Below are positions 1 through 7,162 of a stretch of 18,150 bases of DNA, piece after piece. Below the pieces are notes generated by a model, which was not told the DNA's origin, searched no databases, and worked only from the letters and a program-made list of their open reading frames with translations. Within the stretch, counting starts at the first letter, position 1. Each line of letters opens with the position of its first letter. Where the stretch lies: positions 1-18,150 of the forward strand of contig CALHVB010000051.1 of assembly GCA_938039345.1 (NCBI GenBank), given 5' to 3'. This stretch comes from an uncultured Sediminicola sp. (GTDB taxonomy: Bacteria > Bacteroidota > Bacteroidia > Flavobacteriales > Flavobacteriaceae). The position numbers and the translations under genes are program-made.

Positions 1-196
1 CCTCATCACTACAACAAGATTTGCTTTCTGTAGCGCCTTTCATTAAATCCATACCACATTTATCGGCATCTTTAAAAAAAGAAACTGCTACTAAACGCCC
101 CATACAGTAATGCTTCTCTACTTTCCAAGAAGTAGTAGAAATCAATAGCAAAAATGCCATTACTACAGATAGTATTTGCTGAAACGCTTTTTTCAT
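1..196 (-). CDS. HYC_CC_PP family small exported protein (partial, 3' end outside window)
   Basis: The reading frame starts at the ATG complementary to 194-196 and stays open to the left edge, giving 65 residues without a stop. Residues 3-22 form a hydrophobic signal or anchor segment after MKK. It is followed by the motif H29-Y30-C31, a single Cys at 47 and a CC pair at 61-62. This HYC...C...CC pattern is the hallmark of the flavobacterial HYC_CC_PP family, named only from its conserved residues. The spaced Cys and His residues suggest metal binding or disulfides in the periplasm, which is inference. The expected PP motif would lie beyond the window. A perfect TAnnTTTG element lies only 5 nt upstream of this start, so the mRNA may be leaderless. 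An in-frame Met at residue 13 is a weaker alternative start. Confidence 0.8.
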   Translation of the reverse strand, partial: MKKAFQQILSVVMAFLLLISTTSWKVEKHYCMGRLVAVSFFKDADKCGMDLMKGATESKSCCSDE

Positions 197-201
197 CACT
201 A

Positions 202-209
202 CAAAAATA
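202..209 (-). promoter_or_regulatory. -7 promoter element (TATTTTTG) of the HYC_CC_PP gene
   Basis: Read on the minus strand, the octamer fits the Bacteroidota -7 consensus TAnnTTTG exactly. No TTG lies at the usual -33 spacing. Transcription would be expected to start about 4-8 nt downstream, at or next to the ATG at 196. Confidence 0.5.
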
Positions 210-229
210 CAAAATAATAGAAGGTTAAT

Positions 230-237
230 TATCTTTA
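230..237 (+). promoter_or_regulatory. Possible -7 element (TATCTTTA) for the DUF1801 gene
   Basis: This octamer matches TAnnTTTG at all but the last base and lies 35 nt before the ATG at 273, a normal leader distance. No -33 TTG is visible. It would fire divergently from the element at 202-209. Confidence 0.3.
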
Positions 238-272
238 CAAGATGTTATTAACTAATATTTAAGCAATAAAAA

Positions 273-692
273 ATGCATTTAAAGACAAACCCAAAAGTTG
301 AAATCGTTTTTAATAGTTACCCAAAGTTGGTTAAAACCAAAATGCAATTGCTTAGACAGTTAATTCTTGAAACTGCTAACGAAACAGAAGAAATAACAAC
401 TTTAGAGGAAACTTTAAAATGGGGAGAACCTAGTTATATTACTAAAATTGGAAGTACGTTACGAATGGACTGGAAACCTAAAAAACCAGACCAATACGCC
501 TTCTATTTTAATTGTAACAGTAATTTAGTTTCAACATTTAAAACCGTTTATAAAGATGTATTTACATACGAAGGCAATAGAGCTATTATCTTTAAAATGG
601 AGGATGAACTTCCCGTAACCGAATTAAAAAATTGTATTAAAACCTGCTTAACCTATCATAAAGTAAAACAACAACTATTACTAGGTTTGTAA
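273..692 (+). CDS. DUF1801 domain protein
   Basis: This is a 139-aa soluble protein with no signal peptide or membrane segment. The stretch TLKWGEPSY at residues 47-55, followed by a G-S-T-L-R strand, is the characteristic core of DUF1801 (YdhG/YjhX-like fold), and the domain fills most of the chain. The biochemical role of the family is not established, and I assign none. The ATG at 273 is the first in frame and gives the full domain. The gene ends 15 nt before the GAF-domain gene, so the two are probably co-transcribed. Confidence 0.8.
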   Translation: MHLKTNPKVEIVFNSYPKLVKTKMQLLRQLILETANETEEITTLEETLKWGEPSYITKIGSTLRMDWKPKKPDQYAFYFNCNSNLVSTFKTVYKDVFTYEGNRAIIFKMEDELPVTELKNCIKTCLTYHKVKQQLLLGL

Positions 693-707
693 AAATTAAA
701 AGGTATT

Positions 708-1160
708 ATGTTTCAAATATTAAAAGATAAAATTATTACAATCATAAACGAATCTGATAAAAGCACTGATGACAGATTGCAAAACATCTGTGAGCTTTTA
801 AAAGAAAATGTTTCCTACTACGATTGGGTTGGGTTTTATTTTAAAAATGGAGATAAAAACGAATTAAAATTAGGCCCTTATGCAGGCGAAGCTACAGACC
901 ACACTATTATCCCTTTTGGAAAAGGTATATGCGGGCAAGTGGCTGTATCTAATAAAAATTTTGTGGTGCCAGATGTAAAAGCGCAGGATAATTATATTGC
1001 ATGTAGTATTACGGTTAAAGCAGAAATTGTAATTCCACTATTTGTAAACGGAGAAAACATAGGGCAAATAGATATAGATTCTAACACGCCAGACCCATTT
1101 ACCAATGAAGACGAACGCTTTTTAGAATTCGTAAATGAAAAAGTTGCAGAAATTCTTTAA
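708..1160 (+). CDS. GAF-domain protein, free methionine-(R)-sulfoxide reductase type
   Basis: The 150-aa protein is a single cytoplasmic GAF domain. Its core reads FGKGICG (70-76), VPDV (87-90), YIAC (96-99), an E107-I-V-I-P-L-F strand and IDIDS (121-125), which is the fRMsr/YebR/YKG9 arrangement. Members reduce free methionine-R-sulfoxide using two or three cysteines. C75 and C99 align by spacing with the E. coli/Neisseria Cys94 and Cys118. The position ten residues before C75, where Cys84 sits in those enzymes, is His65 here. Cys84 is the recycling cysteine in the Neisseria enzyme, so activity would need a C75-C99 disulfide or another partner. The only other Cys, C28, is in the N-terminal helix. 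The gene follows the DUF1801 gene by 15 nt. The family assignment is firm; enzymatic activity is inferred. Confidence 0.82.
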   Translation: MFQILKDKIITIINESDKSTDDRLQNICELLKENVSYYDWVGFYFKNGDKNELKLGPYAGEATDHTIIPFGKGICGQVAVSNKNFVVPDVKAQDNYIACSITVKAEIVIPLFVNGENIGQIDIDSNTPDPFTNEDERFLEFVNEKVAEIL

Positions 1161-1211
1161 AACTTTACTTGTTTTGTTTATAACTACACCGTTTTTTAAA
1201 ATCAAAAAAAT

Positions 1212-1219
1212 TACTTTTG
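1212..1219 (+). promoter_or_regulatory. -7 promoter element (TACTTTTG) of purH
   Basis: An exact TAnnTTTG match lies 36 nt before the purH ATG, inside the 95-nt gap after the GAF gene. I see no -33 TTG at the normal spacing and no hairpin terminator for the upstream pair. Confidence 0.55.
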
Positions 1220-1255
1220 CAATCTTATAATTATTTAACAATAAGTACATAAAGA

Positions 1256-2788
1256 ATGCATAGTACAAAAAAAATTACATCGGCCTTAATTTCTGTATTC
1301 CATAAAGATGGTTTAGCCCCTATTGTTCACAAATTGAATGATTTAGGTGTTACAATATATTCTACGGGTGGTACCGAAAAATTTATAAAAGAATTAGGAG
1401 TAGATGTAGTTCCTGTAGAAGACGTAACTAGTTACCCTTCTATACTTGGCGGACGTGTTAAAACATTACACCCAAAAGTTTTTGGAGGTATTTTAAACAG
1501 ACAAGATAACGAAAGTGATGTTGCGCAATTAAAGGAGTTCGATATTCCTCAGCTAGATTTAGTAATTGTAGATTTATATCCTTTTGAAAAAACAGTAGCT
1601 AGTGGTGCTCCTGAACAAGATATTATAGAAAAGATAGATATAGGTGGTATTTCTTTAATTAGAGCAGCCGCTAAAAACTTTAAAGATGTTCTTTGTGTTT
1701 CTTCTATGGAAGATTATAGCGAAGTTTTAGATATTATTAGTGCAGACAACGGAAATGTTTCGTTAGAAGACCGCAAACGTTTTGCAACAAAATCTTTTAA
1801 TGTTTCATCGCATTACGATTCTGCTATATTTAATTACTTTAACAAAGAAGACCAAGAAACAGTTCTTAAGATTAGTGAAACTAACGGACAAGTATTACGT
1901 TACGGAGAAAATCCACACCAAAAAGGATTTTTCTTTGGAGATTTTGATGCTATGTTCTCTAAACTACACGGAAAAGAATTATCATATAACAATTTACTAG
2001 ATGTAGATGCTGCGGTAAATCTTATTAATGAATTTAAGAATGATGAACCTACATTTGCTATCTTAAAGCACAACAATGCTTGTGGTTTAGCATCTAGAAA
2101 CACTATACACCAAGCCTATGTAGATGCATTAGCAGGAGATCCTGTTTCTGCTTTTGGAGGTGTTTTAATTAGTAATAAAGAAATTGATAAAGCTACAGCA
2201 GAAGAAATTCACAAATTATTCTGTGAAGTTGTAATTGCACCTAGCTATGCAGATGATGCTTTAGAAATATTAAAAGGTAAAAAGAATCGTATTATTTTAA
2301 TTCAGAATGATATTGCTTTACCAGAAACATCTGTAAGAACATGCTTAAATGGAATCTTAGTACAAGATAAAGACGGAAAAACAGATGCAATAGCAGATTT
2401 AAAAAATGCTACAGAAAAAACACCAACTGAAGCGGAGTTAGAAGACCTTATTTTTGCTTCTAAACTTTGTAAGCATACAAAATCTAACACTATAGTTTTA
2501 GCAAAAGGAAAGCAATTGTGTGCTAGTGGTACTGGGCAAACATCTAGAGTAGATGCTTTAAACCAAGCCATACATAAAGCAGTAACTTTTAATTTTGATT
2601 TAAATGGTGCCGTTCTTGCTAGTGATGCTTTTTTCCCTTTTCCAGATTGTGTAGAAATTGCGCATAAAAGTGGGATAACAAGCGTTATACAGCCAGGAGG
2701 TTCTATAAAAGACCAATTAAGTATAGATTACTGTAATGATAATGGTGTTGCTATGGTTATGACAGGCACTCGTCATTTCAAACATTAA
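1256..2788 (+). CDS. purH: Bifunctional AICAR formyltransferase / IMP cyclohydrolase
   Basis: The 510-aa enzyme catalyses the last two steps of de novo purine synthesis: formyl transfer from 10-formyl-THF to AICAR, then ring closure to IMP, in the cytoplasm. The N-terminal MGS-like cyclohydrolase domain (about 1-195) shows STGGT (36-40), the GGRVKTLHP loop (65-73) and DLYPF (106-110). The C-terminal transformylase domain starts near LRYGENPHQ (214-222) and carries K271-H272 in KHNNACG, the pair equivalent to the catalytic Lys-His of known enzymes. It ends with a GTRHFKH tail typical of the family. Length is normal. It has its own -7 element at 1212-1219, and the mreB promoter begins just after its stop. 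In flavobacteria purH commonly precedes mreB. No purine riboswitch is visible in the 95-nt leader region. Confidence 0.97.
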   Translation: MHSTKKITSALISVFHKDGLAPIVHKLNDLGVTIYSTGGTEKFIKELGVDVVPVEDVTSYPSILGGRVKTLHPKVFGGILNRQDNESDVAQLKEFDIPQLDLVIVDLYPFEKTVASGAPEQDIIEKIDIGGISLIRAAAKNFKDVLCVSSMEDYSEVLDIISADNGNVSLEDRKRFATKSFNVSSHYDSAIFNYFNKEDQETVLKISETNGQVLRYGENPHQKGFFFGDFDAMFSKLHGKELSYNNLLDVDAAVNLINEFKNDEPTFAILKHNNACGLASRNTIHQAYVDALAGDPVSAFGGVLISNKEIDKATAEEIHKLFCEVVIAPSYADDALEILKGKKNRIILIQNDIALPETSVRTCLNGILVQDKDGKTDAIADLKNATEKTPTEAELEDLIFASKLCKHTKSNTIVLAKGKQLCASGTGQTSRVDALNQAIHKAVTFNFDLNGAVLASDAFFPFPDCVEIAHKSGITSVIQPGGSIKDQLSIDYCNDNGVAMVMTGTRHFKH

Positions 2789-2794
2789 TTTTAG

Positions 2795-2802
2795 TACTTT
2801 TG
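2795..2802 (+). promoter_or_regulatory. -7 promoter element (TACTTTTG) of the mreB operon
   Basis: An exact TAnnTTTG match begins 7 nt after the purH stop and leaves a leader of about 50 nt before mreB. The same octamer serves purH. It gives the elongasome operon a start independent of purH, although read-through is possible because no terminator separates them. Confidence 0.55.
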
Positions 2803-2855
2803 TTAATAATACGTACCCCACGCGAACTAGATAACATAACCAAACCGAATTACAA

Positions 2856-3884
2856 ATGGGATTTTTTGATTTCTTAACTGAGGAAATAGCAATAGATTTA
2901 GGAACTGCAAATACACTTATTATACACAATGATAAAGTTGTAGTAGATAGCCCGTCTATTGTTGCTAGAGACAGAGTTACTGGTAAAATCATTGCCGTTG
3001 GTAAAGAAGCTAGTATGATGCAAGGTAAGACGCATGAAAACATAAAAACTATTAGACCTCTTAAAGATGGTGTAATAGCAGATTTCGATGCTTCTGAAAA
3101 AATGATTAACATGTTCATTAAGAACATCCCTGCATTAAAGAAGAAATGGTTTCCACCAGCTTTAAGGATGGTTATTTGTATTCCTTCTGGTATTACAGAA
3201 GTAGAAATGCGTGCGGTTAAAGAATCTGCGGAGCGTGTTAATGGTAAAGAAGTATACTTAATTCATGAACCAATGGCAGCAGCAATTGGTATTGGGTTAG
3301 ATATTATGCAACCAAAAGGCAACATGATTGTAGACATAGGTGGTGGTACCACAGAAATTGCAGTTATTGCATTAGGTGGTATTGTATGTGATAAATCTGT
3401 AAAAATTGCAGGTGACGTATTCACCAACGATATTATTTATTATATGCGTACACAACACAACCTTTACGTAGGAGAAAGTACCGCAGAAAATATAAAAATA
3501 CAGATTGGTTCTGCTACAGAGGATTTACAAACCCCACCAGACGAAATGTCTGTTCAGGGTAGAGATTTATTAACAGGTAAGCCTAAACAAGTACAAATTT
3601 CGTACAGAGAAATAGCTAAAGCCTTAGATAAATCTATACTACGTGTAGAAGATGCCGTTATGGAAACTCTATCGCAAACACCTCCAGAGCTAGCTGCAGA
3701 TATTTACAACACAGGTATTTATTTAGCGGGTGGTGGATCTATGCTTAGAGGTTTAGACAGAAGGTTATCTCAAAAAACAGATTTACCCGTATATATAGCA
3801 GAAGACCCATTAAGAGCTGTTGTTAGAGGTACAGGAATATCATTAAAAAACCTTGATCGCTACAAGAGCATTTTAATAAAATAA
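2856..3884 (+). CDS. mreB: Rod shape-determining actin homologue MreB
   Basis: The 342-aa protein is a membrane-associated actin-like ATPase that directs lateral peptidoglycan insertion. Visible nucleotide-binding motifs are phosphate-1 DLGTANT (14-20), phosphate-2 DIGGGTTE (160-167) and the adenosine motif AGGGSMLRG (291-299). EPMAAAIG (138-145) is also characteristic. Length and start match the family; the N-terminal MGFFDF may act as a short membrane-binding segment. It is the first gene of the mreBCD-mrdA-rodA cluster. It is separated from mreC by 95 nt containing a strong hairpin (3896-3926), while all later genes overlap. MreB may therefore be expressed at a higher level than the rest. 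Confidence 0.97.
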   Translation: MGFFDFLTEEIAIDLGTANTLIIHNDKVVVDSPSIVARDRVTGKIIAVGKEASMMQGKTHENIKTIRPLKDGVIADFDASEKMINMFIKNIPALKKKWFPPALRMVICIPSGITEVEMRAVKESAERVNGKEVYLIHEPMAAAIGIGLDIMQPKGNMIVDIGGGTTEIAVIALGGIVCDKSVKIAGDVFTNDIIYYMRTQHNLYVGESTAENIKIQIGSATEDLQTPPDEMSVQGRDLLTGKPKQVQISYREIAKALDKSILRVEDAVMETLSQTPPELAADIYNTGIYLAGGGSMLRGLDRRLSQKTDLPVYIAEDPLRAVVRGTGISLKNLDRYKSILIK

Positions 3885-3895
3885 TTTAAAATACA

Positions 3896-3926
3896 CCTCT
3901 CATTAATTTATATCATTAGTGAGAGG
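3896..3926 (+). other. Hairpin between mreB and mreC (12-bp stem, 7-nt loop)
   Basis: The arms at 3896-3907 and 3915-3926 pair over 12 positions with one G-U wobble. The distal half is CCTCTCA/TGAGAGG. No T-run follows, so this is not a classical terminator. It could stabilise the mreB 3' end, mark an RNA processing site or attenuate transcription into mreC. A weak -7-like octamer (TAGTTTCG, 3955-3962) follows, 17 nt before mreC. Confidence 0.6.
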
Positions 3927-3979
3927 CTATATATAACTCACACTTAATTTAAAATAGTTTCGCTAATAATAAAGAGTGA

Positions 3980-4798
3980 ATGCAACAGATAATAAACTTT
4001 ATATTAAGATATAAAAATACATTACTGTATGTTTTTTTATTATTTATTGCACTAACTATTACCATACAATCTCACTCCTACCACAAGTCTAAATTTTTTA
4101 ATTCGGCCAATAGCCTGTCTGGAAATATTTATCAAACTTCTTTTAATATTTCTTCTTACTTTAATTTAAACCAAGAAAACAAACGATTGTTAGAAGAAAA
4201 TTTAAGGCTAAGGAATATCTTATTTAACCAGAACAAACCATTAGATACCGTAATTACAGATTCTACTGTAAATTATACAATTATTTCTACTCAGATTATA
4301 AAAAATAGCTATGCCAAGCCTATGAACTACATTACCATAAATAAAGGTAGTAAGCAAGGCATAGCACAAGATATGGGTGTTATTAATGCAAAAGGTATTT
4401 TAGGAATTGTAGAAAACACCTCAACGAGTTTTGCTACAGTACAAAGTATTCTAAATACTAAATCTAACATAAATGCAAAAATAAAGAATACCGATTATTT
4501 TGGCTCTCTTATTTGGAACACAGAGGATGCTAATACAGTACAATTAACAGATGTTCCAAGACTTGTTAAGTTACATGTTGGCGACACCATTGTTACAGGA
4601 GCTATGTCTAGTATTTTTCCAGAGAATATCCCCATTGGCACCATTAAAGAATTTGATTTAAATAGCTCTAAAAGCTATTACAAAATAGACATTCGTTTAT
4701 TTAACAATATGACTAATCTTAAAAATGCATATATAATTAAGAATATTAAAAGAGAAGAGATATTAGAATTAGAATCAAATACAATCAATGGCAAATAG
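3980..4798 (+). CDS. mreC: Rod shape-determining protein MreC
   Basis: The 272-aa protein is the periplasmic scaffold of the elongasome and links MreB and MreD to PBP2-RodA. It has a short cytoplasmic N-terminus and one membrane segment at about residues 13-31. A coiled coil follows at about 60-80 (NQENKRLLEENLRLR), then the beta-rich MreC core, with GIVEN and NKGSKQGI segments typical of the family. The start MQQIINFILRYKN agrees with flavobacterial MreC proteins. Its stop overlaps the mreD start by 11 nt, suggesting translational coupling. Confidence 0.95.
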   Translation: MQQIINFILRYKNTLLYVFLLFIALTITIQSHSYHKSKFFNSANSLSGNIYQTSFNISSYFNLNQENKRLLEENLRLRNILFNQNKPLDTVITDSTVNYTIISTQIIKNSYAKPMNYITINKGSKQGIAQDMGVINAKGILGIVENTSTSFATVQSILNTKSNINAKIKNTDYFGSLIWNTEDANTVQLTDVPRLVKLHVGDTIVTGAMSSIFPENIPIGTIKEFDLNSSKSYYKIDIRLFNNMTNLKNAYIIKNIKREEILELESNTINGK

Positions 4799-5297
4799 CT
4801 TCTATTTTATAAATATTATTCGATTTATTTTACTTGTATTAGTACAGGTTATGGTTTTTAATAGACTTAATTTCTATGGTTTTATAAACCCTATGGTTTA
4901 TATCTTATTTCTTTACTGGTTTCCTATAAAAGAAAATAAAGCCCAGTTCATTATTATTAGCTTTTTATTAGGGTTCTTTATAGATTTATTCTCAGATTCA
5001 ATGGCTATTAATACCGTGGCTACGGTATCTATTGCTTATCTAAGACCTGCTTTAATGCGTTTTTGTTTTGGCGTTAATTATGAATTTCAAAACTTTAAAA
5101 TAACAAGTACTACCAAATTACAACAAATAACTTTTTTATCACTTTTAATTCTTATACATCATATTATTTTCTTTTCACTAGAAATTTTTAATTTCTCGTA
5201 TTTACTAGTAATTTTAAAGAAAGTTATAGCAACTAGCTTAATAACATGGCTTATATGTATTTTAGTTAGTTCTTTATTCAGTGTAAAAAAGAAATGA
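4788..5297 (+). CDS. mreD: Rod shape-determining protein MreD
   Basis: The 169-aa protein is highly hydrophobic, with about five membrane segments and short loops, and no other recognisable domain. Family assignment rests on this topology, on its length and on its position between mreC and mrdA, as in nearly all rod-shaped Bacteroidota. MreD is an inner-membrane partner of MreC. It starts inside the mreC 3' end (11-nt overlap), and its stop overlaps the mrdA start as ATGA (4 nt). Confidence 0.92.
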   Translation: MANSFYFINIIRFILLVLVQVMVFNRLNFYGFINPMVYILFLYWFPIKENKAQFIIISFLLGFFIDLFSDSMAINTVATVSIAYLRPALMRFCFGVNYEFQNFKITSTTKLQQITFLSLLILIHHIIFFSLEIFNFSYLLVILKKVIATSLITWLICILVSSLFSVKKK

Positions 5298-7162
5298 GAA
5301 AAATTCTATTATCACTTATCATCCTCATTATTGGAATTACATTTATTGGCAGACTATCGTATTTGCAAATATTTCGTTTTTCTAGTACCACAATACTAGA
5401 TGATTCTGCTATAAAACCTGTTTACGATTATCCTGAGCGAGGCTATATTTATGATAGAAATGGTAAGCTTTTAGTTGCTAACCAAGCCGCTTATGATGTT
5501 ATGGTAATTCCAAGAGAAGTAAAACCATTAGATACCTTAGAATTTTGCAGGCTTTTAAAAATAGACAAAGAAAAATTTATAAAAAAACTAAAAAAAGCAA
5601 GAATATATTCTCCTAGATTACCGTCGGTTTTAGTACCGCAACTTTCTAAAGAAGACTATGGTAGTTTACAAGAAAAAATGCGAAAATACGAAGGGTTCTA
5701 TATTCAAAAACGTTCCTTACGTTATTACGATACAAAAAGTGGTGCTAATGTACTTGGGTATATTAGTGAAGTTAACGAAAGAGACTTAAAAAGAAACCCA
5801 AGTTATGCTGCTGGAGAACTAACAGGCCGAACTGGTATAGAAAAACAATACGAACAAGTTCTTAGAGGACGCAAAGGAATTAAGTACATACAAAAAGACC
5901 GATTTAACAGAGATATAGGCCCCTACAAAGATGGTATTTACGATACTTTACCAGAACAAGGCAAAGAAATTACTACAACTATAGACAAAACACTCCAAGA
6001 ATACGGAGAAAAACTAATGCATGGTAAACGTGGAGGTATCGTTGCTATAGAACCTAGCTCTGGAGAAATACTAGCATTAATCTCTGGCCCCACCTACGAC
6101 CCATCTTTATTAGTAGGAAGAGAACGTTCTAAAAACTACACTAAATTATACTACGACTCTATAGCTAACCCAACATGGGACAGAAGTATACTTGCACAAC
6201 CATCGCCTGGATCCCCTTTTAAAACCTTAAATGCACTTGTAGCATTACAAGAAGGCGTTCTTTCAAAAGAAACTACCGTAAGGTGTTATAACGGCTTTTA
6301 TGTTGGCAAAACAAAAAGAGGATGCCATTGCGGAGGAGGCTTAAGAAACATGACCACTGGCATACAAAAATCATGCAATGCTTATTTTGCTAGTACTTTT
6401 AGGAAAATATACGATAAATATACGACTACAGATGAAGGCATGGATGTCTGGGAAAAGCATATGAAAAGTTTTGGACTAGGTAATTTTTTAGGATATGATT
6501 TACCTACCGGAAGCAAAGGAAGAATTCCTAACAAAGCATATTACGATAGAGCATATGGCGATAACAGATGGTCTTCTTCTTATATTATCTCAAATTCTAT
6601 TGGCCAAGGAGAAGTAGCTACTACCCCAATACAATTAGCTAATATGACAGCTGCTATTGCTAATAGAGGTTATTACTACACACCACATGTAATAAAAAAA
6701 ATTGGAGATAAAAATATTAGCATTCCAAAATTCACCAAACCAAAACACACCACCATAAACAAAAAACACTTTGAACCTGTAATACAAGGAATGGCAGATG
6801 TGTACAAAAAAGGAACCGCAAGAGGTCTGCAGATAAAAGATATTGATATAGCAGGAAAAACGGGTACTGTAGAGAATTTTACAAGAATAGATGGTGTTAG
6901 AACACAACTTACAGACCATTCTGTATTTGTTGCATTTGCCCCTGTAGAGAATCCTAAAATAGCATTAGCTATATATATAGAACATGGATATTACGGTTCT
7001 CGTTATGCAGGACACATAGCCTCTTTACTTATTGAAAAATATATAAAAGGAGAAATTACAAGAACCGACTTAGAAAAAAGGATGCTAGAAAAAACCCTTG
7101 AGCACGAATATGCAAAACCATTTAGCGGAGAACCATTCAAAATAAACGAATATGCTTGGTAG
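5294..7162 (+). CDS. mrdA: Penicillin-binding protein 2 (elongasome DD-transpeptidase)
   Basis: The 622-aa class B PBP cross-links lateral-wall peptidoglycan with RodA as its glycosyltransferase partner. An N-terminal membrane anchor (about 4-25) is followed by the PBP dimerisation/pedestal region with ERGYIYDRNG (48-57). The transpeptidase domain follows from about residue 245. The catalytic motifs are complete: S307-P-F-K310 (SxxK), S360-C-N362 (SxN) and K522-T-G524 (KTG). Between the first two lies a Cys-rich stretch with C331, C344-H345-C346 and C361, a candidate metal site. The sequence after KTG (HSVFVAFAPVENPKIALAI) is typical. It overlaps mreD by 4 nt and rodA by 11 nt. Confidence 0.96.
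   Translation: MRKILLSLIILIIGITFIGRLSYLQIFRFSSTTILDDSAIKPVYDYPERGYIYDRNGKLLVANQAAYDVMVIPREVKPLDTLEFCRLLKIDKEKFIKKLKKARIYSPRLPSVLVPQLSKEDYGSLQEKMRKYEGFYIQKRSLRYYDTKSGANVLGYISEVNERDLKRNPSYAAGELTGRTGIEKQYEQVLRGRKGIKYIQKDRFNRDIGPYKDGIYDTLPEQGKEITTTIDKTLQEYGEKLMHGKRGGIVAIEPSSGEILALISGPTYDPSLLVGRERSKNYTKLYYDSIANPTWDRSILAQPSPGSPFKTLNALVALQEGVLSKETTVRCYNGFYVGKTKRGCHCGGGLRNMTTGIQKSCNAYFASTFRKIYDKYTTTDEGMDVWEKHMKSFGLGNFLGYDLPTGSKGRIPNKAYYDRAYGDNRWSSSYIISNSIGQGEVATTPIQLANMTAAIANRGYYYTPHVIKKIGDKNISIPKFTKPKHTTINKKHFEPVIQGMADVYKKGTARGLQIKDIDIAGKTGTVENFTRIDGVRTQLTDHSVFVAFAPVENPKIALAIYIEHGYYGSRYAGHIASLLIEKYIKGEITRTDLEKRMLEKTLEHEYAKPFSGEPFKINEYAW

Noticed and set aside
1161..1255. Purine riboswitch or attenuator before purH
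   Set aside because: No conserved purine-aptamer junction or stable stem could be found in the short AT-rich gap.
3955..3962. Separate mreC promoter (TAGTTTCG)
   Set aside because: It mismatches the key TTTG end and lacks a -33 element, so it is noted only within the hairpin entry.
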